A stretch of 64,000 bases of DNA from CAWEWH01 sp963812775 (GTDB taxonomy: Bacteria > Pseudomonadota > Alphaproteobacteria > Rhizobiales > Beijerinckiaceae). Location of the stretch: NCBI GenBank assembly GCA_963812775.1, contig CAWEWH010000005.1:1116001-1180000 (forward strand), written 5' to 3'. Of this stretch, positions 8,406-17,296 are shown piece by piece (positions within the stretch are counted from its first letter, which is position 1; each line of letters opens with the position of its first letter). The notes under the pieces were generated by a model. It was not told the origin of the DNA. It made no database searches and saw only the letters and a list, made by a program, of their open reading frames with translations. Position numbers and translations under genes: made by a program.

Positions 8406-8527
8406 GTCAGTCTCCAGTAAGTTGGCTTGATGTTGGCACGGCGAATTCATGTTCTCCGTGCGAAGATGAAATCATTGCGGCGCTCGCGATTCTAATATCG
8501 ATCGCCCATGGTCGCCATAGACAGGTG

Positions 8528-8719
8528 CTATCGGGGGGGCCGCTGCTCGAGCCGGGCGGTCATGACGGTCGCGAGGCAGAGGGCGGCCGCGATGCCGGCA
8601 ACGCACGCCGTCCAGCCGAAACGATCGAAGATCTGGCCGAGCGCGCAGGCGCCCGTCAGGCCGCGCCGGTCCGGAGCGGCACGGCATGCGGTGAGCCTTG
8701 GTCGATCAGTTGCCGCCAC
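8528..8719 (-). pseudogene. Possible C-terminal fragment of an MFS transporter; remainder of the 8406-8743 gap is unassigned
   Basis: The reading frame contains LGQIFDRFGWTACVAGIAA followed by ALCLATVMTARLEQ, which resembles the last membrane helix of major facilitator proteins. Nothing upstream in the frame looks like the rest of a transporter, so this would be a short remnant. The rest of the 338-bp interval between bufA and ndh shows no other feature. Confidence 0.3.
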
Positions 8720-8743
8720 GACGGATCCTGGCCGCTGCGACGG

Positions 8744-10069
8744 CTACGCGGCTCTCGACGAACCTTTGCGCGCGCCCTCGTCCTGGTCGCGCGCCTCGTC
8801 TTCCGTTTGATTGGGCCCGGTGATGAGCCGCGTGCCGCGCTGGAACGTCACGTAGTTCCAGGCCCAGTTCAGCGCCACCACCATGCGGTTGCGGAAGCCG
8901 ATCAGGAAATAGATGTGCGCCACGCACCACAGCAGCCAGGCGAAGAAGCCGGAGAACGAAATGGAGCCGAGCTCGACGACGGCGCTCTTGCGCCCGATCG
9001 TCGCCAGCGTGCCCGGATTCTTGAACCGGAAGGGCGCGGTCGCCTTGCCGTCGAGGCGCGCCTTGAGCAGCGTGGCCACGTAATATCCTTGCTGCTTTGC
9101 CACCGGCGCGACGCCGGGCAACAACTTGCCGTCCATGTCGAGCACGTGCGCGGCGTCGCCGATGACGAAGATGTTGGGTTGGCCGGGCACCGAAAGATCC
9201 TTCGCCACCATGACGCGGCCGACGCGGTCGGTGGGCGCGTCGAGCCATTTGCCGGCCGCCGAGGCGCGCACGCCCGCCGCCCACACGATGGTGCGGCTTT
9301 CCAGGCGCTGCTCGCCCAGCGTCACGCCGTCGGCGTCGCAGCGCGTCACAGCCGTCTTCAGCAGCACCTCGACGCCGAGTTTCTCAAGCGAGCGGCGCGC
9401 CGCCTCCGACAGCGACGGCCGGAAGGCCGGCAACAGCCGCTCGCCCGCCTCCACCAGGATGACGCGCGCCGACGTTGGATCGATGTTGCGGAAGTCTGAC
9501 GCCAGCGCCTTGCGGGCGAGCTCGGCGATGGCGCCCGCCATCTCGACGCCGGTCGGCCCGCCGCCCACGATCACGAAGTTCAAGAGCCGCCGCCGCTCCT
9601 CGGCGTCAGGTTCGGTCTCGGCCTTCTCGAAGGCCAGAAGGATCTTCCGCCGGATGAATGTGGCGTCCTCGATCGTCTTCAGCCCCGGCGCGAATTCTTC
9701 CCAGTCGTCATGGCCGAAATAGGCATGGCGGGCGCCGGTGGCGATGATGAGGTGGTCGAAGCCGACGCGGCGTCCGTCGGCGATTACCTCACGGGTGCTG
9801 GTGTCGATGCCGGTGACGCGCCCCAGCACCACCGAAACGTTGGCCTGGCGCCTCAGGATGCTGCGGATCGGGGCGGCGATGTCGGCGGGCGACAGCCCCG
9901 CTGTCGCCACCTGGTAGAGCAGCGGCTGGAACAGATGGTAGTTGCGCCGGTCGATCACCGTGATGTCGACGGGCGCCTTCCTGAGCGCGGTGGCGGCCGC
10001 AAGGCCCCCGAAACCCGCCCCGATGATGACCACGCGAGGGCGTTGTCCTGTCCCGCCGGCAACCTGCAT
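8744..10069 (-). CDS. ndh: Type II NADH dehydrogenase (NDH-2)
   Basis: A 441-residue FAD flavoprotein that passes electrons from NADH to quinone at the membrane without pumping protons. The FAD-binding motif VVIIGAGFGGLAAATALR is at the N-terminus. The NADH-binding motif FVIVGGGPTGVEMAGAIAEL lies near residue 165, and the second FAD motif NIFVIGDAAHV near 300. The quinone-site region reads VAPVAKQQGYYVA. The C-terminal hydrophobic segment FSGFFAWLLWCVAHIYFLIG is the usual membrane anchor. The start ATG 10069 has GGAGG six to ten bases upstream; longer in-frame starts lack this. It is a single gene on its strand. Confidence 0.93.
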   Translation of the reverse strand: MQVAGGTGQRPRVVIIGAGFGGLAAATALRKAPVDITVIDRRNYHLFQPLLYQVATAGLSPADIAAPIRSILRRQANVSVVLGRVTGIDTSTREVIADGRRVGFDHLIIATGARHAYFGHDDWEEFAPGLKTIEDATFIRRKILLAFEKAETEPDAEERRRLLNFVIVGGGPTGVEMAGAIAELARKALASDFRNIDPTSARVILVEAGERLLPAFRPSLSEAARRSLEKLGVEVLLKTAVTRCDADGVTLGEQRLESRTIVWAAGVRASAAGKWLDAPTDRVGRVMVAKDLSVPGQPNIFVIGDAAHVLDMDGKLLPGVAPVAKQQGYYVATLLKARLDGKATAPFRFKNPGTLATIGRKSAVVELGSISFSGFFAWLLWCVAHIYFLIGFRNRMVVALNWAWNYVTFQRGTRLITGPNQTEDEARDQDEGARKGSSRAA

Positions 10070-10134
10070 GGCAACCTCCAGGGGTCTCGCTTGTATATAG
10101 GCATCGCGGCGACGGGCCGCCCCATGAAACGCCG

Positions 10135-10557
10135 TTAGCCTTGGCGGCCATAAGCCTCGCATTCGCCCTCGAGCCCGAGGGCGCGGCGGTTGTTTGGCGT
10201 GTCGGCGACGAGCCGCCAAGCCGTCAGCCTGCCGTCGGCCGTATCGGCGACCCAGATCAGCGTTTCCCGGCTTTCTTGGTCGTCCGGCAGGCCGAGATGT
10301 GAACCGGTCGTGTGGCCAAGGATGGCGACCTGGTGGCCGCGCACCGCAAGGTGGCGCGGGTGGATCACGTAGTTGGGGAAGCTGCGGAAATAACCGTCCC
10401 AGGCCCTGGCATTGGCGTCCCGGCCGACGACCGGCGCCTCGTCGAAGACGTTAAGCCGATGGCCGTCGGCCATCAGGCGCACGAGCCCGTCAAGGTCGCG
10501 GCGGTTGATGCAGTCGATGAAGCTGATGGCGGCGGCGATCGGCGGTCGTTCAACCAT
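10135..10557 (-). CDS. SnoaL/NTF2-like small protein
   Basis: A 140-residue protein with the fold signature of the SnoaL/nuclear-transport-factor-2 superfamily: an N-terminal helix SFIDCINRRDLDGLVRLM, then HRLNVFDEAPVVGRD and a run of beta strands ending ETLIWVADTADGRLTAWRLV. Such domains are ligand-binding or small isomerase/hydrolase folds. Nothing here identifies a substrate. It ends close to the ndh start and reads the same way but has no obvious functional link. Confidence 0.65.
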   Translation of the reverse strand: MVERPPIAAAISFIDCINRRDLDGLVRLMADGHRLNVFDEAPVVGRDANARAWDGYFRSFPNYVIHPRHLAVRGHQVAILGHTTGSHLGLPDDQESRETLIWVADTADGRLTAWRLVADTPNNRRALGLEGECEAYGRQG

Positions 10558-10608
10558 GTCGCCAGGTTAGGCGGGGCCAAGCGAAAAATTCAAGGAATTG
10601 AGGGGGTA

Positions 10609-10836
10609 TCAGCGGCCGGACGGGCGCGGAACCGACGCAATGGCCTTCACCTGGACGTGGGTGCCGCCGCAGCTCAGGCAGCGCAGCTCGAGCGCCGCCG
10701 GAACGAAGAACTCCAGCTCAACGTCGGCCGCTGCGCCGCAGCCCTGGCACTCGATGTGGCAGAGCCGCTCCTGCGCCGGCATGGGCGAGAAGGCGAGAGG
10801 GGCTTCGGGCTGCAGGTGCTGTTCCATGGGCCGCAT
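10609..10836 (-). CDS. Small zinc-ribbon-like protein of unknown function
   Basis: A short protein of about 75 residues with two CxxC pairs, CHIECQGCGAA and LRCLSCGGTH, separated by about 20 residues, the layout of a treble-clef or rubredoxin-like zinc site. I could not recognise a family. The start is uncertain: ATG 10836 or 10827, neither with a clear ribosome-binding site. The frame is open further upstream but loses protein-like composition there. Confidence 0.5.
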   Translation of the reverse strand: MRPMEQHLQPEAPLAFSPMPAQERLCHIECQGCGAAADVELEFFVPAALELRCLSCGGTHVQVKAIASVPRPSGR

Positions 10837-10972
10837 TTTGCCGGGCGCGTTAACAATTGCTGTGCGGTAACGCACATGACAGGCCCCTGGTTCGACCTGC
10901 GTTAAGCGGCACCTAAGAATTGTTGCTATCGGCACCTTGGGCGGGGCGGGAGCCACTCCGAGCCAGCGCGCG

Positions 10973-11788
10973 TCAAATCCCTGCGTACCAATCGTAGCCG
11001 CGGTCGGCCCAGTAGCTGCCGCGGCCACGGCCGATCTCGGCAAAGCTCTCCACCAGCTCGATCTTCATGACGTATTTGGCCATCTTGTAGCCGAGCTGGC
11101 GTTCGACACGCAGCCTGAGCGGCGCCCCGTGCGCGATGGGAAGCGCCTTGTCGTTCATGCCGTATGCCAGGATGGTTTGCGGGTGGTAGGCGTCCTCGAA
11201 GCCGATGCTCTCGTAATATTGGCCGCTGCCGTCGAGCGTCACCTCGAGCGAGTCGAAGCACTGGAACACCACGTAGCGCGCCTTCGGCTTGACGCCGGCT
11301 TTGTCGAGCACCTGCTTCAGCGGCACGCCGGTCCATTTGCCGATCGAGCTCCAGCCTTCGACGCAGTCGTGGCGGGTGATCTGCGTGCGCGACGGCATGG
11401 CGCGCAGCTCCTCCAGCGACAGCTCGATTTCGCGGTCGACCAGCCCGCCGACCTCGAGGCGGAAATCCTTGAAGCCTCCCTGGGCGAGCGCCCGGTAGCC
11501 GTCATCGTCGACCTCGATCGAGCCATTGGCCCTGAAGTCGGGCGAGATGTCGGCTTCGCTGAATTCGCGCGCCATGGCGGCGGCCCCGATGACGGCGCGC
11601 TGCGCCTTGAGTGTCAGCGCCTCGCTGGCATCGAGCACCGAGCGGAACCACGGCGCGTTGGAAAGGCTGTCGCAGCCGGCAAGCGTCAGCGAGCCGGCGG
11701 CCGCGAGCGAGCCCCTGAGGAAGCTGCGCCGGTCGAGGTTGAGCCCGCTCCTGAGCCTGTTCTTGGGTCTGATGATGCGGCTAATCAT
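10973..11788 (-). CDS. Tat-exported molybdopterin-dependent oxidoreductase (MsrP/YedY or sulfite-oxidase-like)
   Basis: A 271-residue periplasmic enzyme. It starts with a twin-arginine signal, LDRRSFLRGSLAAAGSLTLA, followed by a Cys (LAGC) that could also be a lipobox. The molybdenum ligand Cys lies in TRHDCVEGWSSIGKWTG, a hallmark of the sulfite oxidase/MsrP fold. ADRGYDWYAGI at the C-terminus also fits the family. MsrP reduces methionine sulfoxide in damaged periplasmic proteins and is fed by a membrane haem protein. The next gene upstream encodes a cytochrome b and overlaps this one by 8 bases, so the two form a unit. The exact substrate is not proven. Confidence 0.82.
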   Translation of the reverse strand: MISRIIRPKNRLRSGLNLDRRSFLRGSLAAAGSLTLAGCDSLSNAPWFRSVLDASEALTLKAQRAVIGAAAMAREFSEADISPDFRANGSIEVDDDGYRALAQGGFKDFRLEVGGLVDREIELSLEELRAMPSRTQITRHDCVEGWSSIGKWTGVPLKQVLDKAGVKPKARYVVFQCFDSLEVTLDGSGQYYESIGFEDAYHPQTILAYGMNDKALPIAHGAPLRLRVERQLGYKMAKYVMKIELVESFAEIGRGRGSYWADRGYDWYAGI

Positions 11789-12602
11789 GGCCGGCTCCGG
11801 TGGTCTTGAGGGCGTACTTGCCGGTGATCATCGAGCGGATGTTGTTCCAGACGCCGGTGAGCAGCACCATGACCACGTGCACGAGCACGAACAGCACGGT
11901 CGCGGTGGCGCACAGGAAATGGATGGTGCGCGCCGATTGCCGCCCGCCGAACAGGTCGGCGAGCCACGGCACTGCCGCGTTGATGCCGGGCGACATGGTG
12001 AGCCCGGTCAGCACGATGACGATGAGCACCGCGACGACCCCGAGATAGGCGAGCTTCTGCAGCACATTGTAGGCGCGCGCATCCTCGCCGTGGTCGAAGC
12101 GCAGCAGCGCGTGGTCGATGATGGAGCGGCCGATGCCGCGCAGCTGCGTGCGGCTCGGTGTCAGATCGCGCCACAGATGGCCGCTGAACAGGCTGTACGC
12201 GAGATAGGCGAGGCCATTGACGACGAACAGCCACGCGAACAGGAAGTGCCAGCGCCGTCCCGTCGCCAGATCCTTGTCGCTCGGCACGGTGAGCCAGGAC
12301 GGGAAGCCGCGCGCGGCGATCTCGCCGCCCGTGTCGCGGGAGGCGCCGAGGAGCCCCGTGGTGTTGAATTCAAGACCCGCGATCCTGGTTACGCCCTTGA
12401 CGCCGGTCTCGGTCTCGCGCCCGGTCATCGACATGAAGGGCGCATCGAAGCGCGAGGCCTGGCCCCAGTAGAGCGCCGGGTGAGCGTTGAAGATCTGCAG
12501 GCCGCTCATCAGCAGCAGCGTCAGGCAGAGCACGTTGATCCAATGCGTGATCCTGACCGCGACAGTATGCCGGTAGATCCACGCCACAGTCTTGCTGGCC
12601 AC
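11781..12602 (-). CDS. Cytochrome b561-type membrane subunit partner of the molybdopterin oxidoreductase
   Basis: A 273-residue integral membrane protein with about four helices, for example ITHWINVLCLTLLLMSG, RWHFLFAWLFVVNGLAYLAY, GVVAVLIVIVLTGLTMSPG and VLFVLVHVVMVLLTG. Haem-ligating histidines are plausible in RITHWINV, RRWHFLF and LVHVVMVLL. It resembles thiosulfate-reductase cytochrome b and Ni,Fe-hydrogenase I cytochrome b proteins. It overlaps the oxidoreductase start by 8 bases, indicating translational coupling. Inferred role: delivering quinol electrons to the periplasmic Mo enzyme. Confidence 0.82.
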   Translation of the reverse strand: MASKTVAWIYRHTVAVRITHWINVLCLTLLLMSGLQIFNAHPALYWGQASRFDAPFMSMTGRETETGVKGVTRIAGLEFNTTGLLGASRDTGGEIAARGFPSWLTVPSDKDLATGRRWHFLFAWLFVVNGLAYLAYSLFSGHLWRDLTPSRTQLRGIGRSIIDHALLRFDHGEDARAYNVLQKLAYLGVVAVLIVIVLTGLTMSPGINAAVPWLADLFGGRQSARTIHFLCATATVLFVLVHVVMVLLTGVWNNIRSMITGKYALKTTGAGHD

Positions 12603-12751
12603 GCGTGCCCCCTTCGGGTTTCGAGCGTCACGGCCTCATACGTGACGAGCGAGCGGGGGGTTTCAAGGCCGCAAGACAGCACAGAGAGGCGCCGCGCCGC
12701 CGCGGCACCTCACGCGCCATATGCAGGGACGTGGCGAGGCGTGCTCGGGCG

Positions 12752-13177
12752 TCAGTTCTTCGTCACTTGGCCGCGGATCTCGCCGCCCGGATTGGCGGCC
12801 GTATGGACGTTGTAATAGAGCTTCCCAGCCGCCAGATCGGCCGCCTGCGCGTCCGTGAGAGTGGCTGAGCCTTCGAACGGACTAGATGGGGCGGGCGCGT
12901 TGACGGCGACGCCGGCGTTCTTGCCGGCATCGGCGGGCCCGTGGAAGTGCGCTGCCGTCGCCGGCCCCGAAAGCCCCGAATAGGTCCCCTTCCAGCTCAG
13001 CTTCTTGGACGCGGCGTCATAGGTCGCCTCGAGCTTGCCGGAGGCATTGCCGGTCACGGGCGGCACTTGCTCTGAGGTCTTGAGATCGGCCTTGAAGCTT
13101 TGCGCGGCGGCTGGCGCCAAGCCCATGCTTACGAGCATCAAGCCGGCGATGCCCAATCCATGAATCGTGCGCTTCAT
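12752..13177 (-). CDS. Secreted CHRD-domain protein
   Basis: A 141-residue protein with a signal peptide (GLGIAGLMLVSMGLAPAAAQ) and a single CHRD domain: SEQVPPVTGNASGKLEATYD, LSWKGTYSGLSGPATAAHFH, and YYNVHTAANPGGEIRGQV. CHRD domains occur in chordin and in many bacterial secreted proteins; the bacterial function is unknown. The start is ATG 13177, with AGGGGAGGA just upstream, chosen over a longer frame without an RBS. It stands alone between the cytochrome b gene and the hopanoid locus. Confidence 0.8.
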   Translation of the reverse strand: MKRTIHGLGIAGLMLVSMGLAPAAAQSFKADLKTSEQVPPVTGNASGKLEATYDAASKKLSWKGTYSGLSGPATAAHFHGPADAGKNAGVAVNAPAPSSPFEGSATLTDAQAADLAAGKLYYNVHTAANPGGEIRGQVTKN

Positions 13178-13364
13178 TGCATCCTCCCCTTGCTGAATGG
13201 TCTGGCGAGCGCGACCTGGCGCCCGATACATGGGACACGGCGGGCGCGCGCTTATTCCGTGCCGCACCCTTCGCATGCCGGCAAGGCTTTAGGCTTGGCC
13301 GCCGCATCAAGCCTTTGTGACGCCGGGGTTGACGCCAAGGGATCGTTCGGCAATCGATGCCCTG

Positions 13365-13420
13365 GCGCATGAGATGATGCCCTGGCGCATGAGATCATGC
13401 GCAAAATCAGAGATGCAGCC
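13365..13420. repeat. Short direct repeat upstream of ispA
   Basis: The phrase GATGCCCTGGCGCATGAGAT occurs twice, 18 bases apart, followed by CATGCGCAAAA. It is related to the GCATGATC palindrome family but lacks the central arms. It lies in the 290-bp gap between the divergent CHRD and ispA genes. Confidence 0.45.
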
Positions 13421-13465
13421 GGCGATCTGTTTCGAATGAAACGGATCCTGCCCTAAGGGGAGCCG

Positions 13466-14395
13466 ATGTCGGACGAATTCCGCCGCCGCTTGGCGCAAAC
13501 GGCCGGAGCCGTTGAGGATTTGCTGTCCCGTTTTCTCGGCGGCGAGCTCGGCGAAGGCGAGATTGCGCGCCCGCCGCGGCTCTTGGCGGCCATGCGTCAT
13601 GCGGTGCTCGGCGGCGGCAAGCGGCTCAGGCCGCATCTTGTCGTCGAGAGCGCGCGGCTCTTCGGCCGCAACAGCGACGGCGTGCTGCGTGCCGCCGCCG
13701 CGGTGGAATGCGTCCATGCCTACAGCCTCGTGCACGACGATCTTCCCGCCATGGACGATGACGATGTGCGCCACGGCCGGCCCACCGTGCATCGCGCCTT
13801 CGACGAGGCGACCGCCATTCTGGCGGGCGACACGCTGCTGACGCTTGCTTTCGACATTTTGGCCGAGCCCGCGACTGCCGCCGATCCGTCGACCCGCGTC
13901 AATCTGGTTCGCGCTCTCTCTCGCGCCGCCGGCATCGGCGGCATGGCGGGCGGGCAGATGCTCGATCTCGAGGCGGAGGGACGTTTCGCGGCTGACGGCC
14001 GTCCTCTCGTCCACTCGGAAACCGACGTGCTCCAACTGCAGGCCATGAAGACCGGTGCCATCCTGGCGGCCGCCATCGACATGGGCGCCATCGTGGGCGG
14101 CGCCGACGCCGACGGCCGCACCTGTCTCGCCGCCTACGGGCGCGTCCTCGGCCAGGCGTTCCAGATCGCCGACGATCTCCTCGACGTGGAAGGCGAGGCG
14201 GAAGCTCTCGGCAAGGCCACCGGCAAGGACGCGGCCAAGGGCAAGGCCACCCTGGTGTCGCTGATGGGCATCGCCACGGCGCGCAAGCGTCTCAATCAGC
14301 TTGTCGGCGAGGCCGAGGCGGCGCTCGTGCGCTTCGGTCCGCGCGGCGACGTGCTGCGCGCCACCGCCCGCTTCGTCGCCGAGCGCAAGAGCTGA
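13466..14395 (+). CDS. ispA: Polyprenyl (farnesyl/geranyl) diphosphate synthase
   Basis: A 309-residue trans-isoprenyl diphosphate synthase that condenses isopentenyl diphosphate onto an allylic primer. The first Asp-rich motif is DDLPAMDDDDVRHG and the second is QIADDLLDVEGE; LGGGKRLRPHL and GGQMLDLEAEG are further family signatures. It begins the hopanoid gene run and would supply farnesyl diphosphate for HpnD. The start ATG 13466 has AAGGGGAGCC upstream. Only 4 bases separate its stop from hpnB. Confidence 0.9.
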   Translation: MSDEFRRRLAQTAGAVEDLLSRFLGGELGEGEIARPPRLLAAMRHAVLGGGKRLRPHLVVESARLFGRNSDGVLRAAAAVECVHAYSLVHDDLPAMDDDDVRHGRPTVHRAFDEATAILAGDTLLTLAFDILAEPATAADPSTRVNLVRALSRAAGIGGMAGGQMLDLEAEGRFAADGRPLVHSETDVLQLQAMKTGAILAAAIDMGAIVGGADADGRTCLAAYGRVLGQAFQIADDLLDVEGEAEALGKATGKDAAKGKATLVSLMGIATARKRLNQLVGEAEAALVRFGPRGDVLRATARFVAERKS

Positions 14396-14399
14396 CGCG

Positions 14400-15566
14400 A
14401 TGCTTGCCGCCATCCTGTCAGGGCTCGGGGTCCTGATCTGGCTCTATCTCGTGGCCGGACGCGGCGGCTTCTGGCGTTGCGCGGTGCGCGACACCGCCTT
14501 GCCGCTTGACGCGACCGAGACCCGCCGCGACTGGCCGGCCGTCGCCGCCATCGTGCCGGCCCGTAACGAGGCCAACGTCATCGGCGAATGTCTCGGCGCC
14601 CTGCTGTGCCAGGATTATCCAGGCCGCTTCTCGGTCGTGCTGGTCGACGACCAGAGCAGCGACGATACGGCGCGCCGGGCCCGCGAGATCGCCGACGCCA
14701 TTGCGCCCGGGCGGCTCACGATCGTGCCGGGCCGCGACGTGCCACCCGGCTGGGTCGGCAAGCTCTGGGCCCTGCAGCAGGGCCTCGATCATGTCGCGCG
14801 CGCCGGCGGCGCGCCGACTTATCTGCTGTTCACCGACGCCGACATCCTGCATGCCCCGCACGTCGTGCGCCAGCTCGCCGCCGCCGCCGACGCGCACCAA
14901 GCCGCCCTCGTGTCGCTCATGGTCAAGCTGCGCGCGGCAACATTGGCCGAGCGGGCCTTGATCCCGGCCTTCATCTTCTTCTTCCAGATGCTCTATCCGT
15001 TCGCCTGGGTGAACGATCCGCGCGGCCGTATCGCGGCGGCGGCCGGCGGCTGTATGCTGATCGAGCGCCAGGCCTTTGTGCGCGCCGGCGGTCTTGAGCC
15101 GGTGCGCGACGCCATCATCGACGATTGCGCCATCGCGCGCCTCATGAAGCGGCAAGGCCCGATCTGGCTCGGCCTCACCGAGGCGGCGGTGAGTCTGCGC
15201 GGCTACCCGCGTTTTGCCGACGTGCGCCGCATGGTGGCGCGCTCCGCCTATGCGGAGCTGCGCTTCTCGCCCCTGCGCCTTGCCGGCACCGTCGCCGGCA
15301 TGGTGGTGACGTATCTGGCGCCGCCTCTCGTGGCGATTTTCGGCGAAGGCTGGCCGCAATTTCTGGCGCTGTTCACCTGTGCGCTGATGGTTCTCGCCTT
15401 TCTGCCGACCTTGCGCCTCTATGGCGTGTCGCGCCTGTGGGCGCTGGCGCTGCCGCTCATCGCTCTCGTCTATGTGGCCTTCACCATCAACTCCGCCGTC
15501 CAGCATTGGCGCGGCCGCGGCGGCTTGTGGAAGGGCCGCTTCCAGGCGGCCCCGAAGGGCGCCTGA
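14400..15566 (+). CDS. hpnB: Hopanoid-associated glycosyltransferase HpnB
   Basis: A 388-residue family 2 glycosyltransferase with an N-terminal membrane helix (AAILSGLGVLIWLYLVAG). The GT-A core VAAIVPARNEANVIGECLGA, VVLVDDQSSDDTA and LLFTDADILHAP is followed by three or four C-terminal helices. The region around AAAGGCMLIERQAF and DDCAIARLMKRQG fits processive GT2 enzymes. Its position directly before hpnC-hpnD is that of the hopene-associated HpnB. The sugar donor and acceptor are not established for the family. The start ATG 14400 is 4 bases after the ispA stop, and the gene is probably translated as part of the operon. Confidence 0.85.
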   Translation: MLAAILSGLGVLIWLYLVAGRGGFWRCAVRDTALPLDATETRRDWPAVAAIVPARNEANVIGECLGALLCQDYPGRFSVVLVDDQSSDDTARRAREIADAIAPGRLTIVPGRDVPPGWVGKLWALQQGLDHVARAGGAPTYLLFTDADILHAPHVVRQLAAAADAHQAALVSLMVKLRAATLAERALIPAFIFFFQMLYPFAWVNDPRGRIAAAAGGCMLIERQAFVRAGGLEPVRDAIIDDCAIARLMKRQGPIWLGLTEAAVSLRGYPRFADVRRMVARSAYAELRFSPLRLAGTVAGMVVTYLAPPLVAIFGEGWPQFLALFTCALMVLAFLPTLRLYGVSRLWALALPLIALVYVAFTINSAVQHWRGRGGLWKGRFQAAPKGA

Positions 15567-15569
15567 ACC

Positions 15570-16463
15570 ATGGTCACCGCCGCCTCCCTCAGCTCCGGCA
15601 AGACGCACCGCGACGAGAATTTTCCCGTCGCCTCGCGGCTCATCCGCGCCGCGCATCGTGCGCCGATTCTCGCCTTCTATCGGTTCGTGCGCACCGCCGA
15701 CGACGTGGCCGACCACGCGACGCTCACGCCCGATCGCAAGCTCGCGCTCCTCGACGGGCTTCAGGCGGCGCTGGAGGGCCGCGGCGGCGACGATGCCGAG
15801 GCGGGGCCGCTCCGTCGCGTCCTTGCCGAGCGCCGGCTGACGCCGCGCCACGCTCTCGATCTCCTCGATGCCTTCCGGCTCGACGTGAACAAGAGCCGCT
15901 ACGCCGATTGGGGCGAGCTCATGCACTATTGCAGCCTCTCGGCCATGCCGGTCGGCCGCTATGTCCTCGACGTGCACGGCGAGCCGAAGAGCACGTGGGC
16001 GGCGTCCGATCCGCTCTGCGCCGCCCTGCAGGTGATCAACCACCTGCAGGATTGCGCCGAGGATTTCCGCAATCTCGACCGCGTCTATCTGCCCCTCGAC
16101 GTGCTCGCGCAGCATGGCAGCATCGTCGAGGCGCTGGCGGCGCCGCGCGCCAGCCCGGCTCTGCGCGCCGCCATCGTGGCGCTCGCCGAGCGCGCCGAAG
16201 CGCTGCTTGCCGACAGCGCGCCGCTGCCCGCCATGGTGCGCGACCGCCGCCTCGCCTTCGAGATCGCCGTCATCCAGCGCGCCGCCCACGCCATCGTGCG
16301 CCGGCTGAAGGCCTTCGATCCCTTGAGCGAGCGTGTGCATCTGCGCAAGGCCGACTTCGCGCTCTGCACGTTGAGCGCGCTCGCGCGCCTCATGGTCACA
16401 CCGCGCGCGGCGCTGGCGGCGCGGCCGCCGCAGGAGCAGCCCCCGCGGGGGCGGCCGCAATGA
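15570..16463 (+). CDS. hpnC: Squalene synthase-like HpnC
   Basis: A 297-residue head-to-head prenyl synthase. The first Asp motif is in YRFVRTADDVADH and the second in VINHLQDCAEDFRNLDRVYLP. In the three-step bacterial route, HpnD makes presqualene diphosphate, HpnC converts it to hydroxysqualene and HpnE reduces that to squalene. It starts 4 bases after the hpnB stop, and its stop overlaps the hpnD start (ATGA at 16460), so the genes are coupled. Confidence 0.93.
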   Translation: MVTAASLSSGKTHRDENFPVASRLIRAAHRAPILAFYRFVRTADDVADHATLTPDRKLALLDGLQAALEGRGGDDAEAGPLRRVLAERRLTPRHALDLLDAFRLDVNKSRYADWGELMHYCSLSAMPVGRYVLDVHGEPKSTWAASDPLCAALQVINHLQDCAEDFRNLDRVYLPLDVLAQHGSIVEALAAPRASPALRAAIVALAERAEALLADSAPLPAMVRDRRLAFEIAVIQRAAHAIVRRLKAFDPLSERVHLRKADFALCTLSALARLMVTPRAALAARPPQEQPPRGRPQ

Positions 16464-17296
16464 GCGCGCCCGCCACAGCCGCGCCTGCGACGGCGCTGCC
16501 GGCCGCCGGGAGCTCCTTCTATCTCGGCATGCGCATCCTGCCGCGCCCGCGCCGCGAGGCCATGTATGCCATCTATGCCTTCTGCCGCGCCGTCGACGAC
16601 ATCGCCGACGGCGACGCACCGCGGCCCCAGCGCCTCGCCGAGCTGGCGCAGTGGCGCGCCGACATCGACGCGCTCCTCGACGGCAGGAACGCCGCCTGCG
16701 CGCCGCTGCTTGGCGAGGCGGTGCGACGCTTCACGCTAAGGCGGGAGGACTTTCACGCCATCATCGACGGCATGGCCATGGACGCCGAAGCCGACATCGT
16801 GGCGCCCGACTGGGCGACGCTCGACCTCTACTGCGACCGCGTCGCCAGCGCCGTCGGCCGCCTGTCGACCCGGGTCTTCGGCCTCGGCGAGCAGGAGGGC
16901 CCGGCCCTTGCCCATCATCTCGGCCGCGCTCTGCAACTCACCAACATCCTGCGCGATATCGACGAGGACCGCGGCATGGGACGGCTCTATCTGCCGCGCG
17001 AGGCGCTCGGCGAGGCCGGCATCGCGCCCGACTCGATCGACGCGGTGCTCGATCATCCGCGGCTCGGAGAGGCCTGCCGGCCGGTGGCTGAGCGCGCCCT
17101 TCGGCACTTCAAGGAGGCTGCCGCCATCATGGACGGCGCGCCGCGCCGCCTCGTGCGCGCCCCGCGTCTCATGGGCGCCGTCTATCGCGACGTGCTCGAC
17201 CGGCTTGTGGCGCGCGGCTTTGCGCCGCCGCGGCCGCGCGTCGGCGCGAGTCGCATCAAGGCGCTCGGCGCGCTCGCCCGCTACGGCCTCTTGTGA
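16460..17296 (+). CDS. hpnD: Presqualene diphosphate synthase HpnD
   Basis: A 278-residue enzyme that joins two farnesyl diphosphates. Motifs are YAFCRAVDDIADGD, YCDRVASAVGRLS and QLTNILRDIDEDRGMGRLYL, all typical of HpnD. The start ATG 16460 overlaps the hpnC stop by 4 bases. Its TGA overlaps the GTG start of hpnE, continuing the tight coupling. The leading MSAPATAAPATALPAAG is Ala-rich and probably unstructured. Confidence 0.93.
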   Translation: MSAPATAAPATALPAAGSSFYLGMRILPRPRREAMYAIYAFCRAVDDIADGDAPRPQRLAELAQWRADIDALLDGRNAACAPLLGEAVRRFTLRREDFHAIIDGMAMDAEADIVAPDWATLDLYCDRVASAVGRLSTRVFGLGEQEGPALAHHLGRALQLTNILRDIDEDRGMGRLYLPREALGEAGIAPDSIDAVLDHPRLGEACRPVAERALRHFKEAAAIMDGAPRRLVRAPRLMGAVYRDVLDRLVARGFAPPRPRVGASRIKALGALARYGLL